A DNA stretch of 5,598 bases from Oscillospiraceae bacterium (lineage in GTDB: Bacteria > Bacillota > Clostridia > Oscillospirales > Ruminococcaceae): contig JAFQBO010000259.1 of the NCBI GenBank assembly GCA_017416665.1, forward strand, positions 1-5,598, in the 5' to 3' direction. Positions 1 to 5,598 of the stretch are shown one piece after another. The notes below the pieces were generated by a model. The model searched no databases. It was not told the DNA's origin and saw nothing but the letters and a program-made list of their open reading frames with translations. The position numbers and the translations under genes were made by a program. The first letter of the stretch is position 1. Every line of letters begins with the position of its first letter.

Positions 1-135
1 GATAGGTACGACAGCTGCAAGGAAACCTTCCGAAGGCGTGCTGTCGCACTCCAAGGGAGGTTGATGAAGCAGATGACGTGCATAGCTGTTTTTTCTCAAA
101 AGGGGTTTTTAGAGATGCCCTAAAGATAACGCTTT
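1..135 (+). other. Unassigned leading segment with broken reading frames
   Basis: No intact gene is visible here. One frame (2-64) is open from the window edge and ends in RKPSEGVLSHSKGG and TGA, so it may be the tail of an upstream gene. A second frame reads on from an ATG at 64 that overlaps that TGA (TGATG), behind GGGAGG at 55-60, and stops at 121-123. Its first residues, MKQMTCIAVFSQKG, look like the beginning of a ParA-type ATPase that breaks just where the Walker A loop should follow. Alternatively the whole stretch could be decayed IS66 transposase sequence running into the better-preserved part downstream. A 7-bp inverted repeat (CGACAGC 9-15, GCTGTCG 40-46) encloses a smaller GGAA/TTCC stem. 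None of these readings is firm. Confidence 0.3.
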
Positions 136-446
136 TATGCGCTTTCCTTAAAATGCTTCGGATAAGGCACGTTATGCGAATATTCGCATAACGTGCTGAG
201 CGTGCCATTAAGCCATTTGTTGTAGGTAGGAAGAAATGGTTGTTTTTAGATACTGATAAGGGTGCGGATGCCAGTGCAAAGTGCTATTCTATCATCGAAT
301 CCGCCAAGGCAAATAACCTTAATTTTTTCGGATATCTTACTCACTTACTGACAGAGCTCCCGAAGCTTGGAACAGAACCGACAACAGAACAGATTGATTC
401 GTTGCTGCACTGGTCGAACGTCTTGCCTGATTATTGCCATAATTAA
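136..446 (+). pseudogene. IS66-family transposase, C-terminal remnant (frameshifted)
   Basis: This is the 3' end of an IS66-type DDE transposase gene. From 192 it is open to TAA at 444-446 and reads RAERAIKPFVVGRKKWLF, followed by LDTDKGADASA, SIIESAKANNLN and LLTELPKLG. This is the conserved end of the catalytic domain plus the full IS66 C-terminal element, ending naturally. An intact family member has roughly 500 residues; only about 85 are clean here. An in-frame TAA lies at 189-191. In the neighbouring frame the family resemblance continues upstream as GTLCEYSHN (166-192) and more weakly YALSLK (136-153), with another TAA at 163-165. The gene is therefore frameshifted, stopped and probably internally shortened, and cannot make a transposase. 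A TTG at 240 could open a 68-codon ORF but has no ribosome binding site and begins mid-domain. No IS terminal repeats were recognised. The family call is confident; the 5' limit is uncertain. Confidence 0.86.
167..196. repeat. Perfect 30-bp palindrome inside the IS66 remnant
   Basis: The left arm GCACGTTATGCGAAT (167-181) is followed without spacer by its exact reverse complement ATTCGCATAACGTGC (182-196). It straddles the frameshift in the transposase remnant, which suggests it arose by mutation within the gene. A recombinase or regulator binding site is an alternative reading. Confidence 0.95.
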
Positions 447-453
447 ATATATT

Positions 454-487
454 AAACGCCATGACTGATTCAGGTCATGGCGTTTTT
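454..487 (+). terminator. Intrinsic terminator after the transposase remnant
   Basis: A perfect 12-bp stem (AAACGCCATGAC 454-465, GTCATGGCGTTT 474-485) encloses an 8-nt loop, and a run of five T (483-487) overlaps the stem base. It begins 7 nt after the transposase stop codon. It should end transcription of the remnant and insulate the downstream operon from read-through. Confidence 0.9.
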
Positions 488-729
488 GTCTAATCTGCTC
501 TATGGAGTTGGTTTGAGTTGCCTGGACACGGGATTATTTGGCGGATACAATCTAACGGCATAAATACTTCTTAGGGATTGGTATAACGATAATTTCCAAC
601 TATTAGTAATATATGTCAATTATTATCCAATAATGTTGAAAAAATTCACATCGCTATATGCGAATAATATATAAATATATAAACCTGTTATATCGCTTTT
701 GTTGTATTATACGAAAATATTAAAATAAC
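488..729. other. AT-rich intergenic stretch without a recognisable gene
   Basis: About 240 bp separate the terminator from the promoter of the hydrolase operon. The first ~110 bp are of mixed composition and may still be the non-coding end of the IS element, but no terminal inverted repeat was identified. From about 580 the sequence becomes strongly AT-rich. One frame (about 494-574) is open for under 30 codons with no start or recognisable product. TATGCGAATA at 657-666 repeats ten bases of the palindrome (173-182). No RNA gene or riboswitch is apparent. Confidence 0.6.
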
Positions 730-758
730 TTGAAAATTAACAAAAAACGATATATAAT
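730..758 (+). promoter_or_regulatory. Probable sigma-A promoter of the hydrolase-LRR operon
   Basis: TTGAAA at 730-735 matches five of six bases of the -35 consensus. A perfect TATAAT at 753-758 follows after exactly 17 bp. Transcription would start near 765, leaving a leader of about 55 nt before the ATG at 820. AT-rich DNA upstream could act as an UP element. The AT-rich context raises the chance of accidental matches, but spacing and -10 are ideal. The promoter also rules out translation starting at the TTG at 730. Confidence 0.72.
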
Positions 759-763
759 TATCT

Positions 764-791
764 ATATAGAATTAATAATTTTATTCTATAT
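764..791 (+). promoter_or_regulatory. Leader hairpin at the predicted 5' end of the mRNA
   Basis: ATATAGAAT (764-772) and ATTCTATAT (783-791) form a perfect 9-bp stem with a 10-nt loop, placed almost at the predicted transcription start. Such 5' stem-loops can protect mRNA from decay. The ribosome binding site (810-814) lies outside it and stays accessible. The stem is AT-rich and weak, and there is no T-run, so it is not a terminator. A regulatory role is inferred. Confidence 0.45.
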
Positions 792-809
792 GGGTAATTT
801 ATTATATAT

Positions 810-814
810 GGAGG
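810..814 (+). promoter_or_regulatory. Ribosome binding site fixing the hydrolase start
   Basis: GGAGG lies 5 nt before ATG 820-822, the only start in the region with a good Shine-Dalgarno sequence. The protein from this ATG begins directly with a signal peptide (MKKKILISLS...). The frame extends 30 codons further upstream, but that extension has no ribosome binding site and overlaps the promoter. Confidence 0.9.
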
Positions 815-819
815 AAAAA

Positions 820-3800
820 ATGAAGAAAAAAATCTTAATCTCTCTTTCAACCGTAGTATGTAGTACTGCACTTTGGGCAGCAGCAATGCCTTTAGCATCT
901 TATGCAGCTGAACATGGAACAGCCGAAAAGGCTGTAGAGGTAGCCTTGAAATATGCTAACGAACCATTTTTATACGACCATACATATGATGATTGGTGTG
1001 TAGAATTTGCATTAGATTGTGTAGAAGAGGCTGGCGGAATAACCGATGGAGTTATACGAAATCATGCTTCAACGAACATATGCTTATGGCAGATGTACAG
1101 AAAAAATAATAACTCATATCATTCTTGGGTTGACTATAATTGGGATTTTGATTATTATGGACCAGATTATGCTCACAATCCCAAAGGAGGAATAGTTGAT
1201 GATTATACTCCGAAAATAGGAGATTTAGTGTTTATTGAAAATACTGGTGGCAGAGGAACGGAACCAGATCATACAGGTATCGTTGTTGGTGTTGAGGGAA
1301 TCGGAACAAATGCAACGGTTAGAACTGTTGAAGGTAATATGTCAGATACTGTATGCATGTTTGAATATGTAAATGGAGAAAACACCTCCGTAGGTCATCA
1401 ATATATCGTTGGATTTGGTTCACCAATATATAGCAACTCTATTCCAGGTGATACGAATTATAATCCTTCACCCTCTTTATCAATAGTTACAGCAAGTGAC
1501 AATAGCAGAGCAAGAGCAGTTGAAGAAGCGAGACTAAGAATTAATAAATCCAAACGACCTGCTGATTATTATCATACAACAATTGAATTTGTAAATGAAG
1601 TATTGAATGCAGCCGGTGCAAAATCATTCTACGCATATCCAACAAGAGAAGAAGTTGAAAACGGAACAGCATCACCCAGCGTTGTAAAGTTCGTTAACAC
1701 CTATAAAGAAAATGGTGCATTCTTTGAAAAAGGCTCAGGATACACTCCAAGAATAGGTGATGTTGCAGTACTTGAAAGCAATGGAAATTCTGACGACGGT
1801 GCAGACAAGCTTGCTATTATAAGTGGTTACTCCGATGCTGACGGTGAACATAATTATGTTATAATTTATGATACTGAACTTGATAGAGTAATTGATTCGG
1901 CAGAATGTCCATATGAAATAATAGGTTATTGTACGCCATTTTATAAATACGATGACCTTGGAGATTGTAATTTCGATGGCGTTTTAAACAGAACTGATAT
2001 TGACGTTCAGATGAGTACATTAGATAATAATTCTGATACCTTTAAAACATATCAGAAATTATGTATGGATATAAATGAAAGTGATACTGTAAACAGAATT
2101 GATTTATTTGAATTGCAGAGCAAAATCTCTAAATCATTGACATTTGAAGGTGAAGAAACTGATTATTCACAAGTAGGAACAACAAATGATGATAGCATTT
2201 ATGCAGAAAAGGATAAAGATAGTGCAGCATATCTTTGCTATGGTCCATACTTATCAGGATTTGCACCCGGCGATAAAATGGCTACTTTCAATCTTAAAAT
2301 AGATGATATAACATCTGATAATGAAGTTGTAGCAACAATAGATGCCTTTGATTCAGCAATAGGTGAAGTTATTGCAACACGAGAAATTAAAAGAAAAGAA
2401 TTTATTACCGCAAATTCATATCAGAAATTTAACATAAATTTCTATTGTCCTGAATCTAATCACGAACTTGAATTTCGTGTTTTCTATCACGGCAAATCAG
2501 ATCTTTCTTTCGATAATGTAGAAGTTACAGATGTAGATACAATAAAAAATGTTACTTATGAAGCTGAAACAGATCTCTCTACAAGAATAGACCAAAGTAA
2601 CAAAAAAGAACCAAATGGTGTTGTTGCGACAGTTGACGACAAAAGTGATTACCTTGTATATGGTCCATATATAAATAAACTTTCACTTGGTACTTATGAA
2701 GTCGGCTTTCAAATGAAAGTAGATAATAACGACAATGATTCTCTTGGTATTGCAAAAATTGAAATCTATGATTTCTCTAAAGATAAAGTTGTTGCCGAGA
2801 AGATAATTAAGCGTACTGATTTTGCAGCTGCAAATAAGTATCAGCAATTCAAATTATATTTTACAAACGCTAATGTCAATGATACATATGAATTTCGTGT
2901 ATTCTATATCGGCAATGGTAAAGTTACAGTAGACAAAGTTGATCTTTTACGAGCAAATTGCAATATGGTGCAGACTTTCGAAGCCGAAAGCGATGTAATT
3001 CGTAAAAATGATAAAACTAAAGTTTATAAGGAAGATGGCAAAGTTGTAGGATATTACGTTAGTGATAAGGATGAAACTATGTACGGTCCATATACAACTA
3101 ACGTGCCACTCGGAAATAATATTGCTTCATTCAAACTCAAGTACGATGGAAGTGCAAGCGCTGATGATGTTATAGCATATCTTGATGTAAGAGATGCTAC
3201 TGATTCAAAAGTACTTGTTCAGAAAGAAATCAAAAAGAACCAGTTCCACGCTGATGGTTCTTGGAGTGTATTTAACCTGCCTTATAGTATGAAACAGGAT
3301 ATGCTTGGTCATGAAATTGAATTCAGAGTTATGTCAACAAATAAAGGTAAAATTATTGTCGATAATGTTACTTCAAGATTTGATATGAGTTCTGAAGGTG
3401 AAGTGTATAATTCTGCTGATCTATCTTCATTAAACACTACAAGCCGTAAAGTTCTTATGACAGGTGTAGATATTTCAAATCCAGGTCAGCACAGAAATGT
3501 TAATTGGAATATTCTTAAAACAGAAGCTGATTTTGCTATAATCCGTCTTGGTTTCAGATACCTTTCATCACCATATGCAATAGAAACTGATGAGTCATTT
3601 GAATTTAATTACGGTGAAGCTCAGCGTGTAGGTATGCCTGTAGGTATATATTTCTACAGCAATGCTGCAACAGTTGACGAAGCAATTGAAGAAGCTAATC
3701 ATTGTCTTGCAGTATTGAAAAACAGAAAAATCGATTTCCCTGTTTATTTCGATTTAGAAACAGCTCGCTCTAAATCAGCAGGAGCAGCTCAGGTATCAGC

Positions 3801-4068
3801 TATGATAGACGCCTTTTGCAGTACAATTACCAATGGCGGATATACAGCAGGTTTTTACGTAAATCTTGATACATACAGAAATTATGTTGATTCTAACCTT
3901 GTAAAGAAATATGCTTTATGGATGGCTCAATATAATGAAACCTTTGATTTTAGTGGTCCTGCTGGAATGTGGCAAAAAACTGATAAAGGTACTTTATCCT
4001 GTTTGGCAGAGGGCGTAACCATTGACATTAACGAATGTTATGTTGACTATCCCTCAATACTGAATTAA
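820..4068 (+). CDS. Exported CHAP / dockerin / GH25 peptidoglycan hydrolase
   Basis: This 1082-residue secreted protein is predicted to degrade peptidoglycan with two activities. A signal peptide (1-29, probable cut after SYA) leads into a CHAP amidase/peptidase (about 36-202) with Cys60 in DDWCVEF, His151 in PDHTGIVVG and Glu171/Asn173 in VEGN. A second CHAP-like domain (about 228-376) aligns to it without gaps around the active site but has Thr254 and Lys330 in place of Cys and His, so it is probably non-catalytic. A dockerin (379-440) carries calcium loops DCNFDGVLNRTD (382-393) and DINESDTVNRID (417-428). Three tandem CBM6/35-like modules follow (441-571, 578-710, 717-855), sharing YEAE-like, YGPY and EFRV motifs. 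The C-terminal GH25 muramidase (877-1082) has Asp884 in GVDIS, Asp978 and Glu980 in PVYFDLE, and Asp1069, so it looks active. The gene has its own promoter and is 34 bp upstream of the leucine-rich-repeat gene. The target (own wall or competitors) and the ligand of the modules are unknown. Confidence 0.93.
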   Translation: MKKKILISLSTVVCSTALWAAAMPLASYAAEHGTAEKAVEVALKYANEPFLYDHTYDDWCVEFALDCVEEAGGITDGVIRNHASTNICLWQMYRKNNNSYHSWVDYNWDFDYYGPDYAHNPKGGIVDDYTPKIGDLVFIENTGGRGTEPDHTGIVVGVEGIGTNATVRTVEGNMSDTVCMFEYVNGENTSVGHQYIVGFGSPIYSNSIPGDTNYNPSPSLSIVTASDNSRARAVEEARLRINKSKRPADYYHTTIEFVNEVLNAAGAKSFYAYPTREEVENGTASPSVVKFVNTYKENGAFFEKGSGYTPRIGDVAVLESNGNSDDGADKLAIISGYSDADGEHNYVIIYDTELDRVIDSAECPYEIIGYCTPFYKYDDLGDCNFDGVLNRTDIDVQMSTLDNNSDTFKTYQKLCMDINESDTVNRIDLFELQSKISKSLTFEGEETDYSQVGTTNDDSIYAEKDKDSAAYLCYGPYLSGFAPGDKMATFNLKIDDITSDNEVVATIDAFDSAIGEVIATREIKRKEFITANSYQKFNINFYCPESNHELEFRVFYHGKSDLSFDNVEVTDVDTIKNVTYEAETDLSTRIDQSNKKEPNGVVATVDDKSDYLVYGPYINKLSLGTYEVGFQMKVDNNDNDSLGIAKIEIYDFSKDKVVAEKIIKRTDFAAANKYQQFKLYFTNANVNDTYEFRVFYIGNGKVTVDKVDLLRANCNMVQTFEAESDVIRKNDKTKVYKEDGKVVGYYVSDKDETMYGPYTTNVPLGNNIASFKLKYDGSASADDVIAYLDVRDATDSKVLVQKEIKKNQFHADGSWSVFNLPYSMKQDMLGHEIEFRVMSTNKGKIIVDNVTSRFDMSSEGEVYNSADLSSLNTTSRKVLMTGVDISNPGQHRNVNWNILKTEADFAIIRLGFRYLSSPYAIETDESFEFNYGEAQRVGMPVGIYFYSNAATVDEAIEEANHCLAVLKNRKIDFPVYFDLETARSKSAGAAQVSAMIDAFCSTITNGGYTAGFYVNLDTYRNYVDSNLVKKYALWMAQYNETFDFSGPAGMWQKTDKGTLSCLAEGVTIDINECYVDYPSILN
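2140..3384 (+). repeat. Three tandem CBM6/35-like module-coding repeats
   Basis: Residues 441-571, 578-710 and 717-855 of the hydrolase are three diverged copies of one beta-sandwich-like module. Landmarks recur in register: YGPY at 474, 614 and 755, and EFRV at 551, 691 and 834. Copies two and three open with YEAET and FEAES, as is usual at the N-terminus of CBM6/35-type modules; copy one has FEGEE. Copies one and two are exactly 140 residues apart and most alike; the third is the most divergent. A binding role towards glycan or cell wall is inferred, and the CBM family number is not certain. Confidence 0.75.
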
Positions 4069-4091
4069 GAAAATAGTTTTATTATAAGACT

Positions 4092-4095
4092 GGAG
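4092..4095 (+). promoter_or_regulatory. Ribosome binding site of the leucine-rich-repeat gene
   Basis: GGAG lies 7 nt before ATG 4103-4105, within the 34-nt gap after the hydrolase stop. The gap has no terminator hairpin and no clear promoter, which supports co-transcription with the hydrolase. Confidence 0.85.
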
Positions 4096-4102
4096 AATTA
4101 AA

Positions 4103-5593
4103 ATGAAAATTTCGAAAAAAATAGCATGTATTTCATTATCTGCTGTATTATTAGTAAATGCAGCACCACAGTTGTGGTTTAACAATACAGAGGGATACAC
4201 ATTTTCAGCTGTATGCGTTGATAGCAATACTGATAGTGAATATAAGATTTATGGCAATTATGCAGTGTTGTCAAAATGGAATAAAAATGCTGAAACAGCT
4301 AACATTCCATCGGAATACAACGGATTACCTGTAAAAGAAATTGCTGATTACGCTTTCTGGGGATGTAACAATCTTGCATCAGTAAAAATACCTGATGGAG
4401 TAACTACTATCGGAGCATCAGCATTCTCAATGTGTAACAATCTTTCAGAAGTAAGTATTCCTGATAGTGTAACTGAAATTGGAGGACTTGCCTTTAATTG
4501 TACTCCTTGGCTTTATCAAATGCGTACAAACAACCCTCTTGTTATTGTTAACAACATTGTAATTGACGGTGGAGCGTGCGGAACATCGGTTGAAATTCTA
4601 GATGGTACAGTTGCAATAAGCGATTATGCTTTTGCAAATTGTTATGATCTTGAAACAGTAAAAATTCCTGACAGCGTAAAACGAATTGGAGGCACTTCTT
4701 TCCAGGGTACTGCATGGTATGAAAATGAAATGGAAGTGAATGAATGTGTAATTGTAAATGATACTTTCGCTAAAGCTGTTTTTAACAATTCAGATATTGA
4801 TCAATTTGTTATTCAGAATAAAATAATAGGAAATAATGCTTTTGCTGAAACAGCTGTTTTTACAGACCTTGAACTTACAGGAGCAGTTGAGATAATTGGT
4901 GATTCCTCATTTTACGGATGTAAAAATCTCAAATCATTCAAAATTTATCCCGGTGTTACAACAATTGAAGCTTACGCATTTGCAGAGTGTATACAATTAA
5001 AAACATTTGAATTTACAACAGATAAACTTGAAAAAATTGAAAAGAGTGCATTTGAAAATTGTTCAAATCTTGAAGCAATTGAACTTTCAGAAAATACTAA
5101 TTTTATTGGAGAAAATGCATTCAAAAAATGTAGTGGCTTAAATAAAATTGTATTTAATAATCCTGAATGTTTTATTTACGATTCTGAAAGCACAATAAAC
5201 AAATCCGCTGATATATACGGATATACAGGCAGTACAGCTGAAAAATACGCTAATAAGTATGACAGAACATTTATCGCACTTGATGAAAAAGTAACAACAT
5301 CATCTAACGTATCAACTGTAACTACTACTGCAAGTACTACAACGACTTCTACGACAACTACTACTGTTACAACAGAGCCTGTGATAAAAGATGGAATTGC
5401 AGGGGATGTAAACAACGACTCATTAATTGACCTCAAAGACGTTGTAATGATTCGTCGTTATGTTGCTGGCGGTTGGAATGTTGACATTAACGCTGACAAT
5501 GCTGATGTAAACGGAGATGACGCCGTTAACCTCAAAGACGTTGTACTTATTCGACGTTATATCGCCGGTGGTTGGGATGTTGAATTGAAATAA
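4103..5593 (+). CDS. Exported BspA-type leucine-rich-repeat protein with C-terminal dockerin
   Basis: This 496-residue secreted protein probably works as a binding or adhesion module that docks on a cohesin scaffold. The N-terminus (MKISKKIACISLSAVLLVNA) is a signal peptide, probably cut near 20. Residues about 72-392 are LRR_5/BspA-type repeats: AFWGCNNLASVKIPDGVTTI (84-103) and similar units at 107-126, 176-195, 269-288, 293-312 and 316-335. Two insert units with TPWL (134) and TAWY (203) lie exactly 69 residues apart, a pattern common in gut BspA-like proteins. IYGYTGSTAEKYANKY (371-386) caps the array. A Thr/Ser linker (398-424) leads to a canonical dockerin (432-496) with loops DVNNDSLIDLKD (435-446) and DVNGDDAVNLKD (468-479), each followed by VVxIRRYxAGGW. 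No catalytic motif is visible. Pairing with the upstream hydrolase suggests both act on the same complex. The ligand is unknown. The window ends 5 nt after the stop, so any terminator lies outside. Confidence 0.93.
   Translation: MKISKKIACISLSAVLLVNAAPQLWFNNTEGYTFSAVCVDSNTDSEYKIYGNYAVLSKWNKNAETANIPSEYNGLPVKEIADYAFWGCNNLASVKIPDGVTTIGASAFSMCNNLSEVSIPDSVTEIGGLAFNCTPWLYQMRTNNPLVIVNNIVIDGGACGTSVEILDGTVAISDYAFANCYDLETVKIPDSVKRIGGTSFQGTAWYENEMEVNECVIVNDTFAKAVFNNSDIDQFVIQNKIIGNNAFAETAVFTDLELTGAVEIIGDSSFYGCKNLKSFKIYPGVTTIEAYAFAECIQLKTFEFTTDKLEKIEKSAFENCSNLEAIELSENTNFIGENAFKKCSGLNKIVFNNPECFIYDSESTINKSADIYGYTGSTAEKYANKYDRTFIALDEKVTTSSNVSTVTTTASTTTTSTTTTTVTTEPVIKDGIAGDVNNDSLIDLKDVVMIRRYVAGGWNVDINADNADVNGDDAVNLKDVVLIRRYIAGGWDVELK
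5294..5374 (+). repeat. Low-complexity Thr/Ser linker-coding tract
   Basis: ACN-rich codons encode 27 residues of which 17 are Thr and 5 Ser, joining the leucine-rich repeats to the dockerin. Such linkers are typical of cellulosomal proteins and often O-glycosylated. Thr codons are mixed (ACA, ACT, ACG), so the protein tract rather than one DNA unit has been maintained, though length changes by slippage remain possible. Confidence 0.85.
5432..5582 (+). repeat. Internal duplication coding for the two dockerin halves
   Basis: CTCAAAGACGTTGTA occurs at 5432-5446 and again at 5531-5545, a 99-bp (33-codon) offset, and the similarity continues through the RRYxAGGW codons. The two recognition helices are almost identical (KDVVMIRRYVAGGW, KDVVLIRRYIAGGW), so the dockerin could bind its cohesin in two symmetric orientations, as described for symmetric dockerins. 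Confidence 0.85.
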
Positions 5594-5598
5594 AATAA

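Noticed and set aside
240..446. An intact 68-residue gene starting at TTG 240
   Set aside because: The homology to IS66 transposase continues upstream of the TTG in the same frame (RAERAIKPFVVGRKKW), so the TTG is an internal Leu codon of a pseudogene.
494..574. A short open stretch after the terminator as a gene remnant
   Set aside because: Fewer than 30 codons, no start or ribosome binding site, and no recognisable motif.
730..819. Thirty-codon N-terminal extension of the hydrolase from TTG 730
   Set aside because: There is no ribosome binding site, the residues are AT-driven (Ile, Tyr, Leu), it overlaps a promoter, and it would displace a clear signal peptide.
764..819. Riboswitch or attenuator in the operon leader
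   Set aside because: The leader is only about 55 nt with one weak AT hairpin, no T-run and no known aptamer core.
4069..4102. A terminator or separate promoter between the two large genes
   Set aside because: The 34-nt gap has no stable inverted repeat with a T-run and no -35/-10 pair at proper spacing.
4103..4220. A lipoprotein signal using the Cys at residue 38 (FSAVC)
   Set aside because: The Cys is too far from the hydrophobic core (residues about 8-20) for a lipobox; ordinary signal-peptidase cleavage near residue 20 fits better.
5176..5436. An 86-codon open frame on the minus strand, rich in Val
   Set aside because: It is the antisense shadow of the Thr-rich linker and neighbouring coding sequence: ACN codons read backwards give Val runs. 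It has no domain and lies wholly inside a well-supported gene.

Overview
The window looks like part of a low-GC gut or rumen Firmicute of the Ruminococcus type. Both intact genes encode exported proteins carrying dockerin modules (paired Ca-binding EF-hand-like loops). One of them ends in the Ruminococcus-style duplicated motif KDVVxIRRYxAGGW after a Thr-rich linker, alongside BspA-type leucine-rich repeats. This points to an organism with a cellulosome or a comparable cohesin-dockerin surface complex. Genus is an inference from style, not from a marker gene.

Layout. Bases 1-135 are an unassigned, broken-looking stretch. Bases ~136-446 are the decayed 3' end of an IS66-family transposase gene. 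It is interrupted by an in-frame stop and by a frameshift that sits inside a perfect 30-bp palindrome (167-196). A strong intrinsic terminator (454-487) closes this remnant. Bases 488-729 are AT-rich and hold no recognisable gene. A near-consensus sigma-A promoter (TTGAAA, 17 bp, TATAAT; 730-758) then drives two genes on the + strand, 34 bp apart, probably one operon.

Gene 1 (820-4068, 1082 aa) is an exported multi-domain cell-wall hydrolase: signal peptide, active-looking CHAP domain, second CHAP domain with its catalytic residues replaced, internal dockerin, three tandem ~140-aa beta-sandwich (CBM6/35-like) modules, and a C-terminal GH25 muramidase. It should cut both peptide or amide and glycan bonds of peptidoglycan. 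Gene 2 (4103-5593, 496 aa) is an exported BspA-like leucine-rich-repeat protein with a Thr/Ser linker and a canonical C-terminal dockerin.

Taken together, the operon would supply a bifunctional lysin and a binding or adhesion protein, both able to dock on a cohesin scaffold. That could place bacteriolytic activity on the cell surface or on the substrate-bound complex, against competitors or for remodelling the cell's own wall. This joint role is inferred. The domain identities rest on motifs visible in the sequence. The most notable points are the CHAP / pseudo-CHAP / dockerin / 3x CBM-like / GH25 architecture, and the palindrome that appears to record a template-switch mutation that killed the transposase.
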